Positions 1 to 8,827 of a stretch of 64,000 nt of DNA are shown one piece after another (position 1 is the stretch's first letter; every line of letters starts with the position of its first letter). The stretch comes from Pseudomonas fluorescens (GTDB lineage: Bacteria > Pseudomonadota > Gammaproteobacteria > Pseudomonadales > Pseudomonadaceae), in the NCBI RefSeq assembly GCF_902498195.1, contig NZ_CABVIY010000001.1, positions 496,001 to 560,000 on the forward strand. Direction: 5' to 3'. Below the pieces are notes generated by a model, which saw only the letters and a program-made list of their open reading frames with translations, had not been told where the DNA came from and made no database searches. The translations under genes were made by a program, and so were the position numbers.

Positions 1-1
1 G

Positions 2-1402
2 GTGCCGTGGATTGCTGGCGGTGACGACGCGGTGGTTGGTCACGTCGAGGTCGATGTCGTCATAGCGCAGGCCAGTCAGCAGCGACAGTTTGTCGGTGAA
101 TGCCAGGCGATTCTCGACAAACAGGGCCTTGGTGGTGACCTCGTTGGTCTTGTCGCTGACGAAACCCTGTCGGGTGCCAGGAATGTCGTAGAAGTGCCCC
201 GGCGAATAGTTGTCTGGATCGACCGTGCTGGCGCCTTTGACGTTGAGCGGCGAGTTGGTGGTCTGGTTGACCTTGTACTCGAAGCCGCCGGACCAGGTCG
301 TCGCCAGCCCCAGCAGCGTGTTGTCGTGGCGCAGTTCGAACTGGTTGCCGTCCTGCTCGCCCTGGTGCCGCACCTGATAAGCCGTGGAGCGGTTCACCGC
401 GCTGTTGTCGGCGTTGTACTGGTAGGTTTCCAGGTTGCGGTAATCGCGCTGGCTGTCGAGGTGGTAAAGCATGTTGCGCAGGGTGGTGCTGTCGTTGATC
501 CGGTAGTCGATGATCGAGCGCACCCAGATCGTCCGCTGTTCGTAGCGGCCGTCTTCGACGTTGTAATTATTGAAGCGGTTGTGTCTGTCGATCTTCAGTT
601 CGCCAGCCTTGGGGCTCAGCACTGGCGTGCCCCAGTAGGGGCTGTCTTCGTGTTCGTCCTGGTATTCCAGGGCCAGGGTGTGGGACAGGTCTGGCGTCAG
701 GTCGCTGAGCAATGAAAACGCGACGCTCCAGGCATCACGCTCCTGCCGGTCGATGTAGCCGTTGCCGGTGTTGTGGCTGACGTCGAGGCGGGCGTAATGC
801 TGCACGTTCGCGCCGGCTTCGCTCAACGCATGATTGAGGCTGAAGGCGGTTTGGGTGGCGTCGTAGGTGCCGTAGCTGACCCTGCCTTCCAGTGCCTGCT
901 CGTCGCGGCTCGCCAGTTTGGTGACGTAGTTCAGCGAGCCGCCCACGGAGCCGGCGCCATTGATCAGTGACGACGGGCCACCGACCAGCTCCACCCGGTC
1001 ATAAATCCACGCATCCACGGGCCGGGCGAGGCCACCGGATACGTTCACGCCATTGAACATCTGGGTGATCTGGCTGCTGGTGAAGCCTCGATAGGAGACG
1101 AAACCGCCGAAGCCCGGCGGTGCGCTGGCATTGACGCCGGGCAGGGTGTTGGCGGCGTCCTGGAAGTTCTGCGCACCACGGCGTTCGATGTCGTTGCGGT
1201 TGGCGATGGCCACCGAGGCCGGGGTGTCCCGCACACTCAAGCCCAGGCGCGAGGCCATGCCGCTGGACTGGTCCAGGTTCAGGCCGGGTGCGGCGCCTTG
1301 CTCGCCGTCGATGGTGATCGGGGCCAGATCGACCGTGGATTGTGCCCAGGCGCTGACGGACAGGCAGCCGAACAGGCTCGCCAGTAAAGGAACGTGTTTC
1401 AT
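2..1402 (-). CDS. TonB-dependent outer-membrane receptor (C-terminal part beyond window)
   Basis: Outer-membrane receptor that would import a metal chelate (most likely a ferric siderophore) using TonB energy. The ATG at 1402 opens a signal peptide (MKHVPLLASLFGCLSVSAWA, cleavage after AWA), followed directly by a plug domain: DTPASVAIANRNDIE near residue 60 and DRVELVGGPSSLINGAGSVGG near residue 135. The rest is alternating barrel strands with receptor-type segments. No N-terminal STN signalling domain precedes the plug, so control by a FecR-type anti-sigma factor is unlikely. 467 codons are visible with no stop; full-length family members are about 680-750 residues. A DUF2946 gene lies just upstream on the same strand. 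The substrate cannot be read from the sequence. Confidence 0.9.
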   Translation of the reverse strand, partial: MKHVPLLASLFGCLSVSAWAQSTVDLAPITIDGEQGAAPGLNLDQSSGMASRLGLSVRDTPASVAIANRNDIERRGAQNFQDAANTLPGVNASAPPGFGGFVSYRGFTSSQITQMFNGVNVSGGLARPVDAWIYDRVELVGGPSSLINGAGSVGGSLNYVTKLASRDEQALEGRVSYGTYDATQTAFSLNHALSEAGANVQHYARLDVSHNTGNGYIDRQERDAWSVAFSLLSDLTPDLSHTLALEYQDEHEDSPYWGTPVLSPKAGELKIDRHNRFNNYNVEDGRYEQRTIWVRSIIDYRINDSTTLRNMLYHLDSQRDYRNLETYQYNADNSAVNRSTAYQVRHQGEQDGNQFELRHDNTLLGLATTWSGGFEYKVNQTTNSPLNVKGASTVDPDNYSPGHFYDIPGTRQGFVSDKTNEVTTKALFVENRLAFTDKLSLLTGLRYDDIDLDVTNHRVVTASNPRH

Positions 1403-1491
1403 TGATGAATCCTGAATGCTTGGTTAGCAAGCAGCGCACACGCAAACGCCTCGCGTTGGCGAAGTGGGCTGAACGATAGCGACGAAGAGAT

Positions 1492-1878
1492 TCAGGCGAG
1501 CGGCGGCGCGCGCGGGTTGGCCGAGGGCCAGGTGAAGCGGGCAGGGAGGTCGGTACTGGCGATCGGCGCCAGCGGCGGGCTGTGTTGCTCGGGCAGGATC
1601 GCCAGGGTCAGGCTGGAGTTGAACGCCGGGCCCATGCCCCCGGTGGAACACAGTGGGCAGCCGAAGGCCTTGGACAGCGTCGGCAGTTGTTCCTGGGACG
1701 AGTGGGTCGAAGCCGGTGCCTGGGTGGCCGGGTCGACCGTACAGAACTGGCCGCCGATGCCATTGAGTTGCATCCCGACCATTTGCCCGTGACCGATGCT
1801 GCAGGCGAACACATTGAACAGAACGCAGCAGTAGAGCGTCCAGGCCAGCAGTGAGCGATCGGTGCGGGAGAATTTCAT
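1492..1878 (-). CDS. DUF2946 family protein
   Basis: 128-residue protein with one N-terminal hydrophobic segment (LLAWTLYCCVLFNVFAC) followed by the CSIGHGQMVGMQLNG stretch typical of DUF2946, and a later C-P-L-C motif (residues about 74-77) that could bind a metal. In pseudomonads DUF2946 proteins often sit next to TonB-dependent receptors or copper-handling genes. Here the gene ends about 90 bp before the receptor start on the same strand, so joint transcription is likely. The function of the family is not established; periplasmic or membrane-anchored metal handling is an inference. Confidence 0.75.
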   Translation of the reverse strand: MKFSRTDRSLLAWTLYCCVLFNVFACSIGHGQMVGMQLNGIGGQFCTVDPATQAPASTHSSQEQLPTLSKAFGCPLCSTGGMGPAFNSSLTLAILPEQHSPPLAPIASTDLPARFTWPSANPRAPPLA

Positions 1879-1973
1879 GGGGCGGCACTTTACTCCACCG
1901 CCGACCGGTCGTGCACTTCAAAAAATGCCGACTAGGATGATTCTGTCCAAATCCCTTTCAAGGATCTTCAACC

Positions 1974-2411
1974 ATGACCTTTGCGTTGGCTCAATGGCTG
2001 GTGACGATATTTGCGGCGATCAGCCTGGTGCACGTGTATTGGGCGTTTGGCGGTGAGTGGGCGGCGGTGGCCGCCGTGCCGCAGGTGCCGGTGGAGGGCG
2101 GTGTGCAGTTGCAGCCGGCCTTCGAACCACAAGGCTGGATCACCTTGCTGGTGGCCGCTGCCTTGCTGGCGATTGCGGTGCTGGTGTGTTTGCGGGTCGG
2201 CTGGTGGCTGCCACAGGTGCAGCATCGGGTGTTGCAGTGGGTGATCAGCGCGATTGCGCTATTGCTGTTCGCCCGGGCGATTGGCGATTCGGAGCTGGTG
2301 GGTTTTTTCAAGGAGGTCAAAGGCTCCAGGTTTGCCCGATGGGATACCTGGGTGTATTCGCCGTTGTGTGTGGTGCTGGGGGGCGGGTTGTTGGCCGTGG
2401 CCTGGGTTTGA
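1974..2411 (+). CDS. DUF3995 family membrane protein
   Basis: 145-residue integral membrane protein with about four transmembrane segments. The N-terminal signature (SLVHVYWAFGGEWAAVAAVP) is the DUF3995 pattern of a histidine-tryptophan-containing first helix followed by a GG turn. No enzymatic motif is visible and the family has no assigned function. It is transcribed away from the DUF2946 gene. The start is the ATG at 1974. Confidence 0.7.
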   Translation: MTFALAQWLVTIFAAISLVHVYWAFGGEWAAVAAVPQVPVEGGVQLQPAFEPQGWITLLVAAALLAIAVLVCLRVGWWLPQVQHRVLQWVISAIALLLFARAIGDSELVGFFKEVKGSRFARWDTWVYSPLCVVLGGGLLAVAWV

Positions 2412-2423
2412 GGTGTCCCCGCT

Positions 2424-2499
2424 GACGCCTTCGCGAGCAAGCCCGCTCCCACAGGGGAACGCATTCCAGGGTGGGAGCGGGCTTGCTCGCGAAGGCGTC
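2424..2499. repeat. Paired REP element (class A REPIN)
   Basis: Inverted pair of the class A unit, GTGGGAGCGGGCTTGCTCGC flanked by GAAGGCGTC, with about 20 bp of non-repeated loop. It sits between the convergent 3' ends of the DUF3995 gene and mrpG. Class A is the commonest REP class in this window. Confidence 0.9.
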
Positions 2500-2524
2500 G
2501 GCCCATTCAATACAAATCCCGGAT

Positions 2525-2887
2525 TCAACCCCCGCTTTCGGTACGGCGGCTACTGACCTCCGCCGGCACATCATCCCCGGCCATGCGCTTGCGGAACAAC
2601 GCCGCCCGGGCCAGCAGCAGGGTGGTCACCGGCACCGTAATCGCCAGCAGGATCGGAATCAGCCACGCGTGCAATACCGGCGCGGACTTGAGCGCGGAAA
2701 AGTAGATGATCGACGCCAGCGCCACGCACCAGGCGCCTAATGTCGACGCCAGTGCCGGCGGGTGCATGCGCTGGAAGTAATCCTTCATCCGCACCAGGCC
2801 AATGGCGCCAATCAGCGCAAACAGGCTGCTGAGCACCAGCAGGATGGCCACCGCCATTTCCACCCACAAGGACAGTTCAGCGTTCAT
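2525..2887 (-). CDS. mrpG: Mrp-type cation/H+ antiporter subunit G
   Basis: Last gene of the Mrp (Sha/Pha) antiporter operon. The 120-residue product has three transmembrane helices and the conserved MrpG core: GLVRMKDYFQRMHPPALAST, then a helix and a cytoplasmic arginine-rich tail. MrpG is a small structural subunit of the inner-membrane hetero-oligomer that exchanges Na+ or K+ for protons. The start ATG at 2887 overlaps the mrpF stop by 4 bp, indicating translational coupling. A class A REPIN follows the stop codon. Confidence 0.92.
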   Translation of the reverse strand: MNAELSLWVEMAVAILLVLSSLFALIGAIGLVRMKDYFQRMHPPALASTLGAWCVALASIIYFSALKSAPVLHAWLIPILLAITVPVTTLLLARAALFRKRMAGDDVPAEVSSRRTESGG

Positions 2888-3162
2888 TCGATCACCTCGC
2901 CACGCAGCAGGAATTTCGCCAGGGCAAACGAGCCGACGAAGCCGAACAGCGCGATCAGCAGCGCCGCCTCGAAGTAGGTATCACTGGCATAGCGGATGCC
3001 CAGGGTCAGCATCATCAGCATGGCGATGATGTACAGGTAGTCCAGCGCCAGGACCCGGTCCTGGGCCGAAGGCCCCTTGAACAGGCGGATCAGGGTCAGG
3101 ATCATCGCCACGGAAAACAGGAACAGGCTCAGGACAATCGCGTTCGACAGCAGGGCGCTCAT
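2884..3162 (-). CDS. mrpF: Mrp-type cation/H+ antiporter subunit F
   Basis: 92-residue protein with three transmembrane helices. It carries the MrpF signature RLFKGPSAQDRVLALDYL between helices 1 and 2, which includes a conserved Asp. It is a membrane subunit of the Mrp complex. It overlaps mrpE upstream and mrpG downstream by 4 bp each, so the three small genes are translated as a coupled block. Confidence 0.92.
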   Translation of the reverse strand: MSALLSNAIVLSLFLFSVAMILTLIRLFKGPSAQDRVLALDYLYIIAMLMMLTLGIRYASDTYFEAALLIALFGFVGSFALAKFLLRGEVIE

Positions 3163-3647
3163 TCGAAGATCTCCATCAACGGTCGTTCGTAGGTCGACTT
3201 GAAGTGCTCGATGAACAGCCCTTCGTCATCCAGATCGAAGACGTGCAGCAACAGAATGCTGCGGTCCAGCGCCAGCTCCGACCAGACCGTGCCGGGCACC
3301 ACGGTGCAGATCATCGACAGCGTCGCCAGGCCGTTGGCATCGCGCAGGTCCAGCGGCACCTTGATGAACCGCGAGCGCGGTGGCCGGCGCCCGGCATTGA
3401 GCACGCCCCAGGCCACGGCGAGGTTGGACACCACGACATCGCGACCGACCACCAGGAACAGGCGCAGGATCACCCCTGGCCGCCGAATGCGGATCGGCAA
3501 AGGTCGCAGCTTGCGCATCATCAAGGGCGCGAAGAAACCCAGCGCGGCACCCAGCAGCAGGTTGCCGGGACTCATCGACAGGTTCAGTACCAGCCACAAC
3601 AACCACAGGGCCAGCGACAGCCACGGTGCGGGAAACAGACGCTTCAT
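3159..3647 (-). CDS. mrpE: Mrp-type cation/H+ antiporter subunit E
   Basis: 162-residue subunit starting at the ATG at 3647 (MKRLFPAPWLSLALWLLWLV). The frame stays open further upstream but would run inside mrpD; this start gives the normal family length and a 4-bp overlap with the mrpD stop. Two N-terminal hydrophobic helices are followed by the soluble domain with the conserved TLSMICTVVPGTVWSELALD segment. MrpE is needed for assembly or activity of the antiporter. Confidence 0.92.
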   Translation of the reverse strand: MKRLFPAPWLSLALWLLWLVLNLSMSPGNLLLGAALGFFAPLMMRKLRPLPIRIRRPGVILRLFLVVGRDVVVSNLAVAWGVLNAGRRPPRSRFIKVPLDLRDANGLATLSMICTVVPGTVWSELALDRSILLLHVFDLDDEGLFIEHFKSTYERPLMEIFE

Positions 3648-5323
3648 GGGCGCACCTCCAGCATCGCCGCCCGCGCTTCCGGGCTCGGAACGGCGCGGGT
3701 GCCGAGCACGGCCATCACGTACTGCTCGGGATTGTTCAAGGCGTCGGCGGCGGCCTGGGTGTAGCGCAGCAGTGGCTCGGCCTTGAAGGTCAGCGCGATG
3801 CTCAAGCCCAGCAGCGCGAAGATCGGCACGCATTCCAGGCGGCGCAACAGCGGCGACGGTCGTTCCGCTGGCGTCCAGAAGCGCTGGATGCCCAGTCGCG
3901 AAAAGGCCACCAGCGAGGCCAGGCCAGAAAGGATCAGCAGCGCCAGCAAGCCCCACGCCGCGTTCGAGATCGGTGCTTCATGCCCAAGGCCCAGCGGGTT
4001 GAGCAGGGCACTGAGCAGGCCGAGCTTGCCAATGAACCCCGACAGCGGCGGCATGCCGATGATCAGCAGTGCGCAGGCAATGAAGCTCAGGCCAAGGAAC
4101 GCCATGGTCCAGGGAATCACCTGGCCGACCACCGCTTTCTGGTCATCGTCGAGGTTGACGCCCTTGGCCGGATGCAACGATTCCAGCGGCCGTGGCAGCA
4201 TTTCGTTTTCATCTTCCAGGGGGATTTCGTTGGCCGAGCGCGAACGTTCGATCAGCTCGGCCAGCATGAACAGCGCGCTCAAGGCCAAGGTCGAGCTGAC
4301 CAGATAAAACAGCGCCGCGCCGATCAGGTCGGGCTGGGCGAAACCGATGGCCGACAGCAGAATCCCCGCCGACACCAGGATGCTCAGGCTGGCCATGCGT
4401 TCCAGGCGTTGCGCGGCGAGGATCGCCACGGCTGCGCAGATAATCGTGGCCATGCCGCCGTAGATCAGCCACTCGCCACCGAAATACGCCGAGGCCCCGG
4501 CCTGGCCGGAAAACAGCAGGGTCCACAGGCGCAGCAAGGTGTAGATGCCGACCTTGGTCATGATCGCGAACATCGCCGCCACGGGCGCGCTCGCCGAGGA
4601 GTACGCCGGCACCAGCCAGAAATTCAGCGGCCACATCCCGGCCTTGGCCAGGAACGCCACTGCCAGGATGCCCGCGCCGGCATGCAGCAGCCCGCGATCG
4701 GCCTGTGGCACCAGCGGGATCTTCAGCGCCAGGTCGGCCATGTTCAGGGTGCCGGTCACCCCATAGATCAGCGCCGCACCGATCAGGAACAGGGTCGAGG
4801 CCAGCAGGTTGATCGAGATGTAATGCAGGCCCGACGACACCCGCGCCCGGCCCGAGCCGTGGAGCATCAGGCCGTAGGAAGCGGCCAGCAGCACTTCGAA
4901 GAACACGAACAGGTTGAACAGGTCAGCGGTCAGGAACGCGCCATACAGGCCCATCAACTGAATCTGGAACAGCGCATGGAAGCTCGAACCGGCACTGTCC
5001 CAGCGCGCCATGGCGAACAGCAGGGCGCTGACGCCGATGATCCCGGTCAGCACCAGCATCAGCGCCGACAGGCGATCGACCACCAGCACCAGGCCGAACG
5101 GCACCTGCCAGTTGCCGGGCAGGTACACGCCGATGGAGCCAGGCACGCCGGTGGTTTGCGTCCATTGCAACAACAGCAGCGAGATGCCCAGGCCCAGCAG
5201 GCTGGAGAACAGGTTGATTTTGGCTTTGAGCGGACGGTGCTTTTCGCCGAGCATCATCATGATGGCGGCGGTCAGCAGCGGCAGCAGGATCGGTGCCGCG
5301 ATCAGGTGCGTCATCGCATTCAT
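3644..5323 (-). CDS. mrpD: Mrp-type cation/H+ antiporter subunit D
   Basis: 559-residue proton-pumping-type subunit related to complex I NuoL/M/N, with about 14 transmembrane helices. Conserved ion-path residues are visible: the Glu in LFVFFEVLLAASYGLML and the Lys in FLAKAGMWPLNFWL. A hydrophilic insertion (residues about 370-400, rich in Glu and Arg) interrupts the later helices. The start at 5323 overlaps the mrpC stop by 4 bp. MrpD and MrpA are the two subunits that carry antiport chemistry. Confidence 0.95.
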   Translation of the reverse strand: MNAMTHLIAAPILLPLLTAAIMMMLGEKHRPLKAKINLFSSLLGLGISLLLLQWTQTTGVPGSIGVYLPGNWQVPFGLVLVVDRLSALMLVLTGIIGVSALLFAMARWDSAGSSFHALFQIQLMGLYGAFLTADLFNLFVFFEVLLAASYGLMLHGSGRARVSSGLHYISINLLASTLFLIGAALIYGVTGTLNMADLALKIPLVPQADRGLLHAGAGILAVAFLAKAGMWPLNFWLVPAYSSASAPVAAMFAIMTKVGIYTLLRLWTLLFSGQAGASAYFGGEWLIYGGMATIICAAVAILAAQRLERMASLSILVSAGILLSAIGFAQPDLIGAALFYLVSSTLALSALFMLAELIERSRSANEIPLEDENEMLPRPLESLHPAKGVNLDDDQKAVVGQVIPWTMAFLGLSFIACALLIIGMPPLSGFIGKLGLLSALLNPLGLGHEAPISNAAWGLLALLILSGLASLVAFSRLGIQRFWTPAERPSPLLRRLECVPIFALLGLSIALTFKAEPLLRYTQAAADALNNPEQYVMAVLGTRAVPSPEARAAMLEVRP

Positions 5324-5664
5324 TCTTTAGGCTCCCGGCCATCCACATGGTCGGTGCCGGTCAGGCCCCGAGAGGCCAGCAAGACCACCAGGAACAGCGC
5401 GGTCATGGCAAAGCTGATGACGATCGCGGTCAGGACCAGCGCCTGGGGCAACGGGTCGGTGTAGTGCAGCAGATCCTGCGGCACGCCGTCCTTGATGATC
5501 GGCTCCTTGCCGATGAACAGGCTGCCCATGCTGAAGATGAACAGGTTGACGCCATAGGACAAAAGGCACAGGCCCATGACCACCTGGAACGTCCGGGGCC
5601 GCAGGATCAGCCAGACGCCGGACGCGGCCAGGACGCCGATGGCGATTGCGATGACTTCTTCCAT
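5320..5664 (-). CDS. mrpC: Mrp-type cation/H+ antiporter subunit C (NuoK-like)
   Basis: 114-residue NuoK homologue with three transmembrane helices and the family pattern SGVWLILRPRTFQVVMGLCL followed by LLSYGVNLFIF. The terminal helix reads QALVLTAIVISFAMTALFLV, which matches the NuoK/MnhC signature. The start ATG at 5664 shares one base with the stop codon of mrpA (TGATG), so translation is coupled. Confidence 0.93.
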   Translation of the reverse strand: MEEVIAIAIGVLAASGVWLILRPRTFQVVMGLCLLSYGVNLFIFSMGSLFIGKEPIIKDGVPQDLLHYTDPLPQALVLTAIVISFAMTALFLVVLLASRGLTGTDHVDGREPKE

Positions 5665-8582
5665 CAGACGGCCTCCTTGATGGCGACGGGTTTGGGCTGG
5701 GCCGAGGTTTTATGACCCCGTACCGACTGGTGGGCGAGGGCGGTGAGGATCAGCAGTGTCGAACCGACCACCACCGAATACACGCCAACGTCAAAGAACA
5801 GCGCGCTGGCGAGGTGGATGTCACCCAGCAGCGGCAGGTCCAGATGCCAGGTGTGAGTGGTCAGGAACGGATAGCCGGCCGCCATCGCACCCAGTCCGGT
5901 GACCGTGGCGAACAGCAGGCCGGTGCTCATCCAGCGCAGCGGTCGCAGGCTCATTTGCGCCTCGACCCACTGCGTGCCCGCCACCATGTATTGCAGGATG
6001 AACGCCACCGACATCACCAGCCCGGCGACAAAACCGCCGCCCGGCTGGTTGTGCCCGCGCATGAACAGGTAGAACGACACCACCAGGGCAATCGGCAACA
6101 GCAGGCGAACCAGCACCGCCGGCACCATCATGAAACCGAGCGCGGTGTCGCTGGCGTGACGCGGGTTGACCAGGTCGGTGACCACGTCGGGCGCGAGCAA
6201 GCGCTGCTGGGCCGGCAGTTGCAGGCTTTCCTTGGGCGGGCGGAAACGGCGCAGCAGGGCGAACACGGTCAGCGCCACGGCCGCCAGCACGGTGACCTCG
6301 CCGAGGGTGTCGAAACCGCGGAAGTCCACCAGCATCACGTTGACCACGTTGCTGCCGCCACCCTCGGGCAGCGCGCGGCTCAGGTAGAACGAGGAAATGT
6401 CGTTCGGCGTCTGGCGCGTCAGCATCGCATAGGACAACACCGCCATGCCCCCGCCGACCACGGTCGACAGCAGCAAGTCGCGGATCCGCCGGATACGCGC
6501 CTTGCGCAGGCTGCTCGGCAAGGGCGACACCTCTTCGATCCGTCGCGGCAGCCAGCGCAGGCCCAGCAGGATCAGCACCGTGGTCACCACTTCGACCACC
6601 AGTTGCGTCAGGGCAAGGTCGGGCGCCGAGAACCAGACGAAGGTCACGCAGGTCATCAGGCCGCAGACGCTGACCATGGTCAGGGCGGCGAGACGGTGAT
6701 ACTTGGCCTGCCAGGCGGCGCCGAGGGCGCAGACAATCGCCAGCAGCCAGAGGATGACGAACACGATCGAGCCCGGAATTTTCGGCCGGTCGCCCCAGCT
6801 CAGGCTGCTGTGCAGCATCGGGATCAAGCCGGCGAGGACGGCGGCGAGCACCATCAGGAACAGCTGGGTTTGCAGGCGCCGGGTGCTGATCCGCCGCTCC
6901 AGGCGTCGGCCCAGGTGCATCATGATCACCAGGCTGCGTTCGAACAGGCGCTTGCCGTTGAACCGGCCAATGAGCGGCGGGTAGCGGAAGCGCCCGCGCT
7001 TGAGCTGGTTGCGCAGCAGCAGGTACAGCACGATGCCGCCGGACATGGCGATCAGGCTCATGATCATCGGCGCGTTCAAGCCGTGCCAGATCGCCAGGCT
7101 GTATTGCGGCAATGTTCCGCCCACCACCGGCAGCGCGGCGGCGGCCAGCAACGGGCCGACCACCTGCGCCGGGAAGATCCCCACCACCAGGCAGGCGAAC
7201 ACCAGCAATTCGACCGGAGCGCGCATCCAGCGCGGCGGCTCGTGCGGGGTGTGCGGCAGGTCGGTGGCGGTCGGGCCGAAGAACACGTCCACGGTGAAAC
7301 GCAGGGAATAGGCGACGCTGAAGGTCCCGGCGATGGTCGCGACGATGGGCAGGGTCGTTTCGATCCAGGCCGTGGCGTTGATGAACACGGTTTCGGCGAA
7401 GAACATCTCTTTGGACAGGAAACCGTTGAGCAGCGGTACGCCGGCCATGGAGGCGCTGGCGACCATCGCCAGGGTGGCGGTGAACGGAATCAGCTTGATC
7501 AGGCCGCTGAGCTTGCGGATGTCGCGGGTGCCGCTTTCGTGGTCGATGATCCCGGCGGCCATGAACAGCGAGGCCTTGAACGTGGCGTGGTTGAGGATGT
7601 GGAACACCGCGGCCACGGCCGCCAGCGGACTGTTCAGGCCCAGCAGCAGGGTGATCAGCCCGAGGTGGCTGATGGTCGAGTAGGCCAGCAGGCCCTTGAG
7701 GTCGTTCTGGAACATGGCGCAATAAGCGCCGAGCAACAGGGTGCAGGCCCCGGCGCCGCTGACGATGTAGAACCATTCTTCACTGCCCGACAGCGACGGC
7801 CACAGCCTTGCCAGCAGGAACACCCCGGCCTTGACCATGGTGGCCGAGTGCAGATAGGCCGAGACCGGTGTCGGTGCGGCCATGGCGTGGGGGAGCCAGA
7901 AGTGGAAGGGGAATTGCGCGCTTTTGCTCAGGGCGCCGATGAGGATCAGGGGCAGCAGGATGGGGTAGAGGGCATGGGCACGAATCAGATCGCCGGCGGC
8001 CAGGACCTTGTCCAGGTCATAGCTGCCGACCACATGGCCAAGCAGCATGACCCCCGCCAGCAGGCACAAACCCCCGGCCCCGGTGACCATCAGCGCCATG
8101 TAGGCGCCGCGCCGGGCATCGGCGCGGTGGTGCCAGTAGCCGATCAGCAGGAACGAGAAGAGGCTGGTCAGCTCCCAGAAAAACACGATTTGAATAAGAT
8201 TGCCGGAGATCACCAGCCCGAGCATGGCGCCCATGAACGCCAGGAAAAACGCGAAGAAGCGCGGCACCGGATCGTCCGGCGACATGTAGTAGCGGGCGTA
8301 CAGCGACACCAGCGTGCCGATGCCCAGCACCAGCATCGAGAACAGCCAGGCGAAGCCGTCCATGCGCAGGACGAAGTTCAGGCCCAGGCTCGGCAGCCAG
8401 AAAAACTCTTCACGGATCACGCCGCCATGGGCGATTTGCGGGTACAGGAGCGCGACCTGAACGGTGCCGATCAAGGCCACCAGGCCAGCCAGGAGGGATT
8501 CGGTGTTACGCGCGTTGTGTGGCAGCACCGCTGCCAGACAGCTGCCTAAAAAAGGCAGAAGCAGTAGAACTATCAGGGACAT
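5664..8582 (-). CDS. mrpA: Mrp-type cation/H+ antiporter fused subunits A and B
   Basis: 972-residue first gene of the operon. Residues 1 to about 800 form the NuoL-like MrpA with the proton-path motifs FFWELTSLFSFLLIGYW and HATFKASLFMAAGIIDHESG. Residues about 815-960 match MrpB (RLLLPIALVVSFYLFMRGHN followed by GGGFVAGLVMSVAFILQYM). In Bacillus A and B are separate proteins; the fused form is usual in Pseudomonas and other proteobacteria. The complex sits in the inner membrane and gives alkali and salt tolerance. The start ATG at 8582 is the first in-frame start after a gene-free stretch, and the promoter should lie between 8583 and about 8720. Confidence 0.95.
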   Translation of the reverse strand: MSLIVLLLLPFLGSCLAAVLPHNARNTESLLAGLVALIGTVQVALLYPQIAHGGVIREEFFWLPSLGLNFVLRMDGFAWLFSMLVLGIGTLVSLYARYYMSPDDPVPRFFAFFLAFMGAMLGLVISGNLIQIVFFWELTSLFSFLLIGYWHHRADARRGAYMALMVTGAGGLCLLAGVMLLGHVVGSYDLDKVLAAGDLIRAHALYPILLPLILIGALSKSAQFPFHFWLPHAMAAPTPVSAYLHSATMVKAGVFLLARLWPSLSGSEEWFYIVSGAGACTLLLGAYCAMFQNDLKGLLAYSTISHLGLITLLLGLNSPLAAVAAVFHILNHATFKASLFMAAGIIDHESGTRDIRKLSGLIKLIPFTATLAMVASASMAGVPLLNGFLSKEMFFAETVFINATAWIETTLPIVATIAGTFSVAYSLRFTVDVFFGPTATDLPHTPHEPPRWMRAPVELLVFACLVVGIFPAQVVGPLLAAAALPVVGGTLPQYSLAIWHGLNAPMIMSLIAMSGGIVLYLLLRNQLKRGRFRYPPLIGRFNGKRLFERSLVIMMHLGRRLERRISTRRLQTQLFLMVLAAVLAGLIPMLHSSLSWGDRPKIPGSIVFVILWLLAIVCALGAAWQAKYHRLAALTMVSVCGLMTCVTFVWFSAPDLALTQLVVEVVTTVLILLGLRWLPRRIEEVSPLPSSLRKARIRRIRDLLLSTVVGGGMAVLSYAMLTRQTPNDISSFYLSRALPEGGGSNVVNVMLVDFRGFDTLGEVTVLAAVALTVFALLRRFRPPKESLQLPAQQRLLAPDVVTDLVNPRHASDTALGFMMVPAVLVRLLLPIALVVSFYLFMRGHNQPGGGFVAGLVMSVAFILQYMVAGTQWVEAQMSLRPLRWMSTGLLFATVTGLGAMAAGYPFLTTHTWHLDLPLLGDIHLASALFFDVGVYSVVVGSTLLILTALAHQSVRGHKTSAQPKPVAIKEAV

Positions 8583-8725
8583 AGGCTTCTAATCTGCGGA
8601 AGTTTGTGAAGCATCATACGTGCCAGCTCCCGGATCGCCAAACGCCAAGCTGTCGCAGAATCCTACAAGGTAGTTGGAAAAAGCCTGTTTAACATTGTTT
8701 CAGGGGATTGTATTTGGCAGGTCTG

Positions 8726-8798
8726 GCCCCTTCGCGAGCAAGCCCGCTCCCACGGGGGAACGCATTCCAAATGTGGGAGCGGGCTTGCTCGCGAAGGC
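8726..8798. repeat. Paired REP element (class A REPIN)
   Basis: Inverted pair of the class A unit (TTCGCGAGCAAGCCCGCTCC and its complement) around an ACGCATTCCA-type loop. It lies between the mrpA start and the 3' end of the DMT transporter gene. The loop resembles that of the element at 2424, which suggests the two are recent copies of each other. Confidence 0.9.
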
Positions 8799-8827
8799 TA
8801 TCGTCCAGGCACCGATGATTTCGCAGG

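Noticed and set aside
3626..8549. Very long open frames on the plus strand opposite the mrp operon (612 and 945 codons)
   Set aside because: They lie exactly antisense to well-matched Mrp subunits, are rich in Gln, Arg and His as shadows of GC-rich codons, and have no family features.
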